Below are positions 50,175 through 57,080 of a stretch of 57,080 bases of DNA, piece by piece. Source of the DNA: Anaerolineaceae bacterium UBA1363 (GTDB taxonomy: Bacteria > Chloroflexota > Anaerolineae > Anaerolineales > Anaerolineaceae); the NCBI GenBank assembly GCA_002306055.1, contig DBRR01000008.1:1-57080 (forward strand), given 5' to 3'. Under the pieces are notes generated by a model. It made no database searches. It was not told the origin of the DNA and was given only the letters and a program-made list of their open reading frames with translations. The translations under genes were made by a program, and so were the position numbers. Numbering within the stretch: position 1 is the stretch's first letter; every line of letters begins with the position of its first letter.

Positions 50175-51267
50175 CTGCCTTCGCCAGGTTCTCAGCGGCA
50201 TACGCGAGGGCTTCCTGAAGCGATTGCCCAGCAGGGGTTGCCTGGATCAAATCATCCACGCCTAACTCGAGCATTTTCTCAGCCCCCTCCCCCAGCGCAC
50301 CTGAAATCACGGCTACGCGCACGCCAGCTGCCCGAGCCCGCCTGGTAAGGGCTGAAATTGCCTTACCCATCGCGCTCTGAGCGTCTGTATGCCCTTCTCC
50401 TGTGATTAACAGGTCACTTCCCACCATTTTTTCATCAAATTTCAACAAATCAAGCACAAAATCGATGCCACTTCTAATCTCAGCCCCCATCAAAGCCACA
50501 AATGGCAGCGCGAACCCACCAGCCGCCCCCATTCCTGGGACGTCCTGCAGATTCAAGCCAGTTTCGCTCTCAATCAGGTCCGCCAAATTCCGCAGCCCCT
50601 GGTCCAATTGCCACACCTGTTCAGCGGTCGCGCCCTTTTGGGGTCCAAAAACCGCTGCGGCGCCATTCGGTCCGCAGAGTGGGTTATTGACATCCGTCAG
50701 GAAAATAAGCTTTCCGGAATAATTCAATTCCCGCAACCCGGAAAGATCAAGGCGTTGAACCTTCCTCAAGCCCCCACCGCTGATAACCTTCTCACCCATT
50801 TCATCCAAGAAGTGTATCCTCAACGCTGTCGCCGCCCCGGTACCGCCGTCAACTGTAGCGCTGCCGCCCAGACCGATGTAAATTGGATCCAAGCCATTCT
50901 TGACTGCATGCAAAATTATCAGACCCACCCCAAAAGTAGTGGCGCGCAGGGGATCATATTCACCAGGGTCGAGCAAAGTGAGCCCCCCTGCCCCAGCCAT
51001 CTCGATCAGTGCCGAGCCGTCTGCCAACTGGAGATAGGAAGCAGAAATCTCCCGCCCCAGTGGATCGCTGGTAGGCACGATTCTGCGTTCTCCCCCAAGC
51101 GCGTTGAAAATAACCTCAACCAGCCCCTCTCCCCCATCCGAAATGGGCAACTGCACTATTTTAGCTTGAGGAAAGACCCGTTCGGCTTGCCCGGCAATGA
51201 TGCGGCAGGCTTGCAGCGCACTGAGTGAGCCTTTGAACGAGTCTGTCGCGACGATAATTTTCTTCAT
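50140..51267 (-). CDS. Glycerate kinase (GlxK/GarK type)
   Basis: A 375-residue kinase of the glycerate kinase type-1 family. The start I-I-V-A-T-D-S-F-K-G-S-L-S-A, the central G-L-G-G-S-A-T-V-D-G-G-T-G-A and the late L-L-I-T-G-E-G-H-T-D-A-Q-S-A-M-G-K are the family blocks for glycerate and ATP binding. A GTG one codon earlier is an alternative start. The product phosphorylates D-glycerate to 2- or 3-phosphoglycerate. Its last ten codons lie inside a repeat copy that has also been duplicated downstream. Confidence 0.88.
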   Translation of the reverse strand: MKKIIVATDSFKGSLSALQACRIIAGQAERVFPQAKIVQLPISDGGEGLVEVIFNALGGERRIVPTSDPLGREISASYLQLADGSALIEMAGAGGLTLLDPGEYDPLRATTFGVGLIILHAVKNGLDPIYIGLGGSATVDGGTGAATALRIHFLDEMGEKVISGGGLRKVQRLDLSGLRELNYSGKLIFLTDVNNPLCGPNGAAAVFGPQKGATAEQVWQLDQGLRNLADLIESETGLNLQDVPGMGAAGGFALPFVALMGAEIRSGIDFVLDLLKFDEKMVGSDLLITGEGHTDAQSAMGKAISALTRRARAAGVRVAVISGALGEGAEKMLELGVDDLIQATPAGQSLQEALAYAAENLAKAAYDYLGGMKKG

Positions 51268-51317
51268 CACGCGATAAGTTTATCAGAGGAAATCCTCTGG
51301 CAGCTAATGACCCTCTG

Positions 51318-52031
51318 CTACAAACCGGGAGCATCTTCCAGAACCATCGGCATCAAGTAGCCATCGGTCATCTGCATTACCTCATCAGCGATCTTTGTTA
51401 TCCCCAAATCATGCGTCACGATAATGACCAGGTAATTTTCATCATGCGCAAGATGCCAAAGCAACTCAACGATCTTCTCTCCGTTAGCCACATCCAGGTT
51501 ACCAGTCGGCTCATCTGCAAGGATGACCTTTGCCCCAGACGCCAGCGCCCGGGCAATCGCCACACGCTGTTTTTCTCCCCCTGAGATCATATTCGGAAAT
51601 CGCTTGTAAACCGTTTCCGGCAGGTTCACGTGAGCGATTTGCTCCTTGGCTATCACTGACGCCTCTTTTGGGGTCTTGCCCAGCAGCTCCAATGGAAAAC
51701 AGACATTCTCAAGGCAGGTCATCAACGGGAAAAGGTTAAAACTCTGATAAACCACCGTCACATTTTCGCGCCGATACTTATCCAAATTGACTTCATCGGT
51801 TGGGATACCACGATAGATCACCTGACCTTCCGTAGGCAGTGCCAGACCAGCCATAACTGAAAGCAAAGTGGACTTGCCTGAGCCGGATTTCCCAATAATG
51901 GCATACAATTTCCCTTCAAAGAAATCAGCACTAGCGTCTTTGACCGCGTCGACGGACTGGTAGTTGTTGCGATATTGGTAGCTAACCTTATCAAGCCTCA
52001 GAATGGGTTCTTTAATTAATGTCTGATCCAT
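51318..52031 (-). CDS. ABC transporter ATPase (MacB/LolD type)
   Basis: A 237-residue ATPase. Walker A is G-K-S-G-S-G-K-S at 47-54, the Q-loop is V-Y-Q-S-F-N-L-F-P, the signature is I-S-G-G-E-K-Q-R and Walker B is V-I-L-A-D-E-P-T-G-N-L-D. This is the type VII (mechanotransmission) ABC family. An upstream in-frame start inside the permease gene is rejected; ATG 52031 lies 8 nt after the permease stop, with AAGGAA upstream. It pairs with the large FtsX-type permease encoded before it. Confidence 0.9.
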   Translation of the reverse strand: MDQTLIKEPILRLDKVSYQYRNNYQSVDAVKDASADFFEGKLYAIIGKSGSGKSTLLSVMAGLALPTEGQVIYRGIPTDEVNLDKYRRENVTVVYQSFNLFPLMTCLENVCFPLELLGKTPKEASVIAKEQIAHVNLPETVYKRFPNMISGGEKQRVAIARALASGAKVILADEPTGNLDVANGEKIVELLWHLAHDENYLVIIVTHDLGITKIADEVMQMTDGYLMPMVLEDAPGL

Positions 52032-52039
52032 AAACACTT

Positions 52040-55000
52040 CTATTCCTTGGTGAACAAAATATCGAGTACTTTGGAGCGCCCCATCAGCCCAATAGCAATA
52101 ATGATGCCCAAAGTGTAGACAGTTAAGAATAAAACCAGGTTGCGTTCGACGGCCGGCAGCCATTCCGGACGCATCAACAAAACCACGGCGACCGGCAGGA
52201 ACCCGATCAGCAGCAGGAAAAATTGCTCGAGAAAGAACGCCATGTAAACCTGAATCTTCTTCGAACCCAGGCTGCGCATCACAGCAAACTCAGGCAGACG
52301 GTTGCGCGTGAGCAGGTAGGACAGGATAAAGGCGATCACCCCGGAAAGCAGCAGCATGATCGGGATGATGAAATTGAGGAAAGAGAGATGCTGTTGGATC
52401 GAGAGCAAGCCATCCGCCAGGGCTTTATCTTCGATCACAACTGCCAGGCGGTTGCTGCGGATGATCCCAACCTGGCTGTAACCGTTTTCCTCCAGGTAAT
52501 CTCGTAAAGCATCCAAGTTACGCGGGTCTTCTGGAATGATGGTGGCTGAGTCGACTGACTCTGCCAGGTATTCATTAGGTAGACCAGCGACTTTGGGTGA
52601 TTCCGGGTCTTCAGGGTTTTCAGGCAGCAAGATCCCCAAATCAGTGCCCATTTTTATTTCGGTCAGCAAGTTCCAGGGAACATAAAAAACCGGGGAGCGG
52701 CTGCCCTGAAAATAACTTCCAACGACCTTGAAGTCAAAGGCTTCAGCCAGCACCCCGAAGTTATCATCCGGCTCGTATACTCCCAGCCGAATGATATCCC
52801 CGGGCATCAGCCTTTGTTCGCTCATGAAGCGATCCGGCAACACGACGATATACTCTGGCTTGAGAAAATCCTCATCTGAGTATCCTTGCAGCCATTGCAC
52901 CTGCGACTCACGGAATTTGACAGCTTCGCTGGTTCTAACAACGCTGTCCGTCAGAGCCAAAACTGGCATTTTCTTTACCTGCTGAGCAAGCCAGTTGAAG
53001 CCTACTTGTTCTGCGATAGAAGTCTCCTGCCGTTCAATTTTAGGTTTTTCCAGAAGGTTTGGTGTGCCTGGCCTTCCATCCGCGCCTTCAACCAAACCCA
53101 TATATGCATAATGCATGTAGCGGGTGAGCAAAAATTCGTCAATAACCGGATTGTCGGCTTCAAGTCTCTCTCGTGCAAACCGCACCATATCGCCTGTGGC
53201 AGGATATTGGAACATCCACCGAGTCTGTCTGCCCTGCACTTCATTGTTAAGCATGTGAAAAACATCGCTCTGGAGCTGGATGGGGAATTGTCTGTTTCTG
53301 CCTAACGCGGTTGTGAGGTAGGCCGTGGTGGGTACTTCATCGTAAATCGTCAAAGCTGCCTGCTCTTGTTCGGCAACTGAGATACCAATAACCAGGATAA
53401 ATGCTGCCAACAATGCAACAGCGACTGGTACGATCAGGCTGCGAAAGAAGTTGCGCTTGATTGACCGACAAGCAAACCGCAAGCTCAAACCGGGCAGCCA
53501 GGCAAAACTCAAGCCACTTCCATTCTCTGTTTTGGGAGTGATGACCGTTTTCGCCTTCTGTCGCTTGGGCTTCTTCAGGGTTATCAATGAAGCAATCAGC
53601 GTGATCACAAAGACCAATCCGACTACCGCGCCAGTGGTCGCATAGCGCAGCCAGGCAGCTGTAACCAGTTCCGGCGTGAATTCGAGTTGCATTCCCAGGG
53701 CACGCTCGCTGTAGCGCAGGTCCTGCATGATGCCGCCTTGCAGTGACTGCCAGACCGCTCCAGTCAAGCGGGAGTCCACCTGACCAGCAATGTATATGCC
53801 CGCCAAACCTGCGAGGATGGCAATGATCATGATGCCGATGACCAGGTAAGCAATTGTCTTTGCGCGCCCGGTGCCCAATTTCATCATCACCTCAGCAGTT
53901 TCGCGCTGGCGAACAATAAAAAGGTAGGCATACAAGCAAATCACAGCCACGCCTGCCGCAGCGCTGGCGATGGTCATGTAGAGCGAACGCTCCCGCAGCT
54001 TCAAGATGGGAACAACCGCGTTGCTGTAACCCTGGTCCTCGACCTGTAGTTCCACCATCTGAGGCAAGTGATCTTTGGCATAAGCCAGGTATTCTTCCGC
54101 CTGCGAGTTTTGTACATGTACGCGTAGAAAATCGTAATTATCCGGGGCTTTTTGCAGCCATTGTGGGTATGGGATCAGGACGGTATAGGAAAGGTCGGTT
54201 GTGATGTGGAAAATCCCGGCGATCTGGCAGTCTTCTTCGTGGGCAAAACCGCTGCCACGAGAATATGTGAAGGCTGGGTTGCCCGCTGGATCATAGTGAT
54301 ATGCCAAGTGCCAGTAATCGCCCACTTCCAACCCAAGCACACCCGCCAGGCGTTCGCTGATGTAGCAGGTGCCTTCCTGGGGTTGGAAACTGCCGCTGGT
54401 GAGCCAGGTCTGTTTCATATGGAAAGGAACCATGCTCTCGAGATCCGAAGTGGCAACGATCTGGAATGATTTGTCAATGACAGCCAATGTATCTGCCAGC
54501 TCAAGCCATGCCTGACCTTCAGCGCTTTCAAAATAGTACGGTTGATCGGTGATATCGGTCACTTCCTCAATGCTTGAAAGGATTTCATCAGGGTACTGGA
54601 CCATTTGGGCAGGTTTGATCGGCGTGAGCGTCAGCCCGCTGCTTGGCGCTGTTTGGGCAAGAGCAGCCAGCAAAAAAGTACGCCCGGGCTGGAGATAAGC
54701 GCTGATATCCGATCCGCTGGTACTGTAGGAATTCACCCGCAAGTAGACCGTGCCGCTCACCCGCCGCCCGAAGTAGGTGTCGTAAGTGAGAGCTGTCCAG
54801 CTTCCATCATCCTGCGGAGCAAGCAGTCGGAGTGTGACGATGACATAATCTTTAACGGGTGAATTGCTTTGCCAGACCTTGGTATCATCTCCAGCGTAGG
54901 CTGAAAGGGTACGTTCCTGGTCAACCGCGATTACAGCCGGGTGATTTGAGAGAGCAGAAAAATCGATGGCCGCAAGGTTCTTCTGGAAATTCTCATCCGC

Positions 55001-55210
55001 CCAAGCTCCATCGGGATTGTGCAAGTCGCCGTATTTAAAAGCAACGACAGTGTCAAAGTGCTCGTCAGCCTGGTCCAACATGCGGTTGGCAGAGTAATTC
55101 ATACTGCTACCCAGGTTGACAAACACGATTGAAGCAGTTAACAGGATCAGAAATAGGAAGGTTTTTCCCGGCGAGCGGATAATGCTGTTAAAACTGTGCT
55201 TAAAGATCAT
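52040..55210 (-). CDS. Large FtsX/MacB-type permease, apparent fusion of two halves
   Basis: A 1056-residue membrane protein. Half 1 has a membrane helix at about 20-40, a large extracytoplasmic domain, and three helices near 420-445, 465-490 and 535-560. Half 2 repeats the plan: a helix near 595-620, a second extracytoplasmic domain, and three helices near 955-980, 1000-1020 and 1025-1045. Single-chain versions of the usual FtsX dimer exist in several phyla. A TAT-like or lipoprotein signal is absent. ATG 55210 was chosen over an in-frame ATG nine codons upstream because it starts just before the amphipathic entry helix. Substrate could be a lipoprotein, peptide or antibiotic; nothing nearby decides this. 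Confidence 0.85.
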   Translation of the reverse strand: MIFKHSFNSIIRSPGKTFLFLILLTASIVFVNLGSSMNYSANRMLDQADEHFDTVVAFKYGDLHNPDGAWADENFQKNLAAIDFSALSNHPAVIAVDQERTLSAYAGDDTKVWQSNSPVKDYVIVTLRLLAPQDDGSWTALTYDTYFGRRVSGTVYLRVNSYSTSGSDISAYLQPGRTFLLAALAQTAPSSGLTLTPIKPAQMVQYPDEILSSIEEVTDITDQPYYFESAEGQAWLELADTLAVIDKSFQIVATSDLESMVPFHMKQTWLTSGSFQPQEGTCYISERLAGVLGLEVGDYWHLAYHYDPAGNPAFTYSRGSGFAHEEDCQIAGIFHITTDLSYTVLIPYPQWLQKAPDNYDFLRVHVQNSQAEEYLAYAKDHLPQMVELQVEDQGYSNAVVPILKLRERSLYMTIASAAAGVAVICLYAYLFIVRQRETAEVMMKLGTGRAKTIAYLVIGIMIIAILAGLAGIYIAGQVDSRLTGAVWQSLQGGIMQDLRYSERALGMQLEFTPELVTAAWLRYATTGAVVGLVFVITLIASLITLKKPKRQKAKTVITPKTENGSGLSFAWLPGLSLRFACRSIKRNFFRSLIVPVAVALLAAFILVIGISVAEQEQAALTIYDEVPTTAYLTTALGRNRQFPIQLQSDVFHMLNNEVQGRQTRWMFQYPATGDMVRFARERLEADNPVIDEFLLTRYMHYAYMGLVEGADGRPGTPNLLEKPKIERQETSIAEQVGFNWLAQQVKKMPVLALTDSVVRTSEAVKFRESQVQWLQGYSDEDFLKPEYIVVLPDRFMSEQRLMPGDIIRLGVYEPDDNFGVLAEAFDFKVVGSYFQGSRSPVFYVPWNLLTEIKMGTDLGILLPENPEDPESPKVAGLPNEYLAESVDSATIIPEDPRNLDALRDYLEENGYSQVGIIRSNRLAVVIEDKALADGLLSIQQHLSFLNFIIPIMLLLSGVIAFILSYLLTRNRLPEFAVMRSLGSKKIQVYMAFFLEQFFLLLIGFLPVAVVLLMRPEWLPAVERNLVLFLTVYTLGIIIAIGLMGRSKVLDILFTKE

Positions 55211-55259
55211 TTGCTCTCGGCCTCTATCAGACTCCAAGTATAACGGTTAAGCTCCGAAG

Positions 55260-55795
55260 CTGCCAGATGGCGGGGGAGCATATGGCTTTTGACTTTTGTT
55301 ATTTCGTCATCGCGAGCGAAGCGGTGGCGATCTGCCTTTCAATGAACATTTGTGTTAGGTTCTACACGAGCACAGATTTCCTGCCTCGGTATCCAACGAC
55401 TAAGGGAGACCTTCGGTCACATCACGTGCACGGTCTGAAGACCGGCACGATCAAGAGAAGAAGGCAAATCGCCCTACCCTGTTTCGCGGGCATAGGTGCC
55501 CAGCTGTACGGAGGGGCTTGCTCCCTCCGAATACATCTTAGTCGATTTGCTAAGCGGCTGGAATTGGTTCCGTTGTAGGTCAGGTTGCGCAGTTCAACCT
55601 GACGCTGGAAGCCCACCTTCGTTGAGGACGTTGTTTGCCACTATTCGTGACGTCAGGTTCAACAGAAGAACCTGACCTACAAGGTTCATGGCGAGCACAG
55701 TGGCTGGAGTGAACCTGAGCCCTGCGAAAAGCGTTTTTCTATACTGCAGATTGCCAAGTCGCTTCGCTCCTCGCAATGATCAAAAAAATCTTTTA
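55260..55795 (+). repeat. Repeat-rich gap before the recombinase gene
   Basis: No gene is supported here. Visible elements are a GCGAGCGAAGCGGTGGCGAT-type unit near 55313 and a GCGAAGCGACTTGGCAATC-type unit on the minus strand near 55748 (a motif family widespread in bacterial genomes), a CGGAGGG / CCCTCCG foldback (55509-55529), and two GTAGGTCAGGTT..AACCTGAC palindromes facing each other (55575-55603 and 55652-55680). Confidence 0.65.
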
Positions 55796-55853
55796 GGCGT
55801 GGGCTTGGCTGAATAGAAGCATCCCACCCACGCATTACAGAGATAAACCTGGT

Positions 55854-55883
55854 TATAATTACTAACGAGAATAATAATCTCGT
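55854..55883 (+). promoter_or_regulatory. -10 box and dyad before the recombinase gene
   Basis: TATAAT at 55854-55859 is followed by the dyad ACGAGA / TCTCGT (55865-55870, 55878-55883) with a 7-nt centre. The dyad covers the expected start point and ends just before AAGGAA, the ribosome binding site. It could be an operator or a small 5' hairpin controlling recombinase expression. Confidence 0.5.
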
Positions 55884-55893
55884 AAGGAATACC

Positions 55894-56904
55894 ATGGCCA
55901 AGCATAAAGAAAACAAACTGCAAGTCCTCAGCCCAGACCAACTCCAATCCAGCACGGATCTCCCCTCCCCTGCTCAGGCTTACCTGAACACGCTCAGCCC
56001 GGCTGGAAAAAGGACGCAGTCTACCGCCCTCAATAATCTTGTCTACATCTTCTCGGACGGGAGAAGTTCCGATGCGCTGACTTTCCCCTGGCATCTGCTG
56101 CGTTATGAAAATACCAGTGGATTGAGCGCTCACATGGTGGAGATCGGCTACGCCAAGGCCACCGTCAATAAACACCTGGTCGCCTTGCGCCGCGTGCTTG
56201 AGGAGGCATTCCGCCTTGGTCTTTATTCTGACTACAACGAGTATTACCGTGCTGCTGGAGTGCGGTCTTTACGGGTGGAGTCACTGCCCCGCGGGCGTTC
56301 GCTGGCAATGCAAGAACTGGAGCAGCTCGTGAGTGCCTGTCAGTCTGACCGCACCAATCCTCACCTGGGGATCCGGGATACTGCCATCATCACCCTGATG
56401 TATGCCAGCGGTCTGCGCCGCCAGGAAACAGTGGATCTCAACCTGGCTGACCTCGACCTCGACAACCAAAAAATACGCATCCTCGGCAAGGGCAGCAAAC
56501 AACGTTTTGTCTATCTCTCACAGGATGCCATCCCCGCCATTGAAGCCTGGCTTCACATCCGGGGGCGGCAGCTCGGCCCGCTCTTCACGCGTATCAGTAA
56601 AGCGGGCAAAGTCAGCCTGAAGCGCCTGTCTGCCCAGGCGGTTTACTACATATTGAAATCTCGTCAGAAGGAAGCCGGCGTGGCATCATTCAGCCCGCAC
56701 GACCTGCGCAGAACCACCATCACTGACATGCTGGAGGCTGATGTTGATGTGCTGACGGTCTCTGCTATCGCCGGGCATGCCAGCGCCGACACCACCCGGC
56801 GGTATGACAAGCGCCCGGAGGACACCAAACGCGCGGCGGCTGAAAAGTTGCGCTCCCCCTATAAGGCGAGCGAAGGACAGGGGGGTGAGCTGTCAAGACA
56901 ATGA
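55894..56904 (+). CDS. Tyrosine recombinase / integrase (XerC/D-like)
   Basis: A 336-residue site-specific recombinase. The N-terminal SAM-like core-binding domain spans about 25-125. The catalytic domain has Arg175 in A-S-G-L-R-R-Q-E, the beta-hairpin Lys in G-K-G-S-K-Q-R, H-D-L-R-R-T with His and Arg, the second His in G-H-A-S, and the nucleophile Tyr in T-R-R-Y-D-K-R. All six positions are intact. It may be a chromosomal Xer-type enzyme or the integrase of an element that continues beyond the window. No attachment site can be proved from one side. Confidence 0.88.
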   Translation: MAKHKENKLQVLSPDQLQSSTDLPSPAQAYLNTLSPAGKRTQSTALNNLVYIFSDGRSSDALTFPWHLLRYENTSGLSAHMVEIGYAKATVNKHLVALRRVLEEAFRLGLYSDYNEYYRAAGVRSLRVESLPRGRSLAMQELEQLVSACQSDRTNPHLGIRDTAIITLMYASGLRRQETVDLNLADLDLDNQKIRILGKGSKQRFVYLSQDAIPAIEAWLHIRGRQLGPLFTRISKAGKVSLKRLSAQAVYYILKSRQKEAGVASFSPHDLRRTTITDMLEADVDVLTVSAIAGHASADTTRRYDKRPEDTKRAAAEKLRSPYKASEGQGGELSRQ

Positions 56905-56906
56905 TG

Positions 56907-57041
56907 GTTTACATGTTGTTTAGGGTGATTGTTTACACTTTCATCAAGCAAGCAGGCTATCTCGGATCATGGGATTATTTTTGAGGACCACCCTGGAAAA
57001 CGTTGTGTCTGCTATATAGCAGGTAACCACGGGGGGTTACC
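56907..57041 (+). other. Direct repeats and stacked palindromes downstream of the recombinase gene
   Basis: GTTTACA occurs at 56907-56913 and 56931-56937. Then come a perfect 14-bp palindrome CTGCTATATAGCAG (57009-57022) and a 7-bp dyad GGTAACC / GGTTACC (57022-57028, 57035-57041). These lie within 140 nt of the recombinase stop codon and could be recombinase or replication-protein sites, or the edge of an insertion sequence; the window ends too soon to decide. Confidence 0.35.
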
Positions 57042-57080
57042 CCTACATCTGGTGTTTGAGGGAAAGGTGGCTTTCGTAGG

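Noticed and set aside
49533..50348. Several short plus-strand frames in the repeat field
   Set aside because: They repeat the same translated segment because the DNA is repeated, and they run into the antisense of the glycerate kinase.
56907..56937. Insertion-sequence end marked by the two GTTTACA repeats
   Set aside because: No inverted partner, transposase or target duplication is visible before the window ends.
1..57080. tRNA, rRNA, tmRNA or known riboswitch in the gaps
   Set aside because: I scanned the larger gaps for a TTCRANNC T-loop with pairing arms and for long conserved leader folds and found none I could support.

Overview
The window looks like a chromosomal segment of a fermentative, heterotrophic Chloroflexota bacterium, most likely of the class Anaerolineae. 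The basis is gene content only: many solute-binding lipoproteins with simple lipoboxes, LacI/alpha-glucoside ABC genes, a MalT-like ATPase fused to a BTAD output domain, a Bmp-type nucleoside-like importer and a fused-ATPase ECF transporter. No rRNA or tRNA gene is present to confirm it.

Layout. 1-8.8 kb: alpha-glucoside unit with a LacI regulator, a binding lipoprotein, two permeases (no ATPase gene), a trehalose-synthase-type GH13 enzyme and an amylosucrase. 9.0-13.0 kb: S-adenosylmethionine hydroxide adenosyltransferase overlapping a complete ECF transporter (fused A-A', S, T). 13.0-13.6 kb: a frameshifted remnant on the minus strand. 13.6-18.8 kb: Bmp-family importer (lipoprotein, ATPase with an odd C-terminal tail, two permeases). 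18.9-22.1 kb: a 1066-residue MalT/BTAD regulator. 22.2-34.0 kb: a long co-directional run of acyl-CoA genes (SDR reductase, KAS III-like protein lacking two of three catalytic residues, CoA-transferase, small beta-rich protein, SCP2-type thiolase, DUF35 partner, alpha/beta hydrolase) followed by a complete branched-chain amino-acid-type ABC importer. Two near-identical 11-bp direct repeats sit just upstream of this run, the arrangement expected for BTAD/SARP binding. I regard this regulator, operator and pathway unit as the best candidate for an undescribed system.

34.0-36.9 kb: minus-strand PHP hydrolase and two exported proteins of unknown role. 37.0-39.4 kb: an ArsR-controlled operon with a DUF318 (ArsP-like) permease, a DUF2703 protein and a small thioredoxin, several with cysteine-rich motifs; its promoter and operator are readable. 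39.4-42.3 kb: an esterase, then a DUF559 endonuclease gene embedded between two clusters of the same GC-rich repeat family. 42.3-44.6 kb: exported DUF2202 ferritin-like protein, NapH-like polyferredoxin and a membrane-anchored partner.

45.2-57 kb: HI0933-family flavoprotein overlapping a tryptophanase, a nucleotide-sugar dehydrogenase, a nested repeat field that has duplicated the end of a glycerate kinase gene, the kinase, a MacB/FtsX-type ABC pair (minus strand), a second repeat-rich gap and a tyrosine recombinase close to the right edge. Dispersed palindromic repeats fill nearly every large gap after 40 kb, while the first 36 kb is compact and almost repeat-free. All function calls rest on motif recognition by eye; no database search was run.
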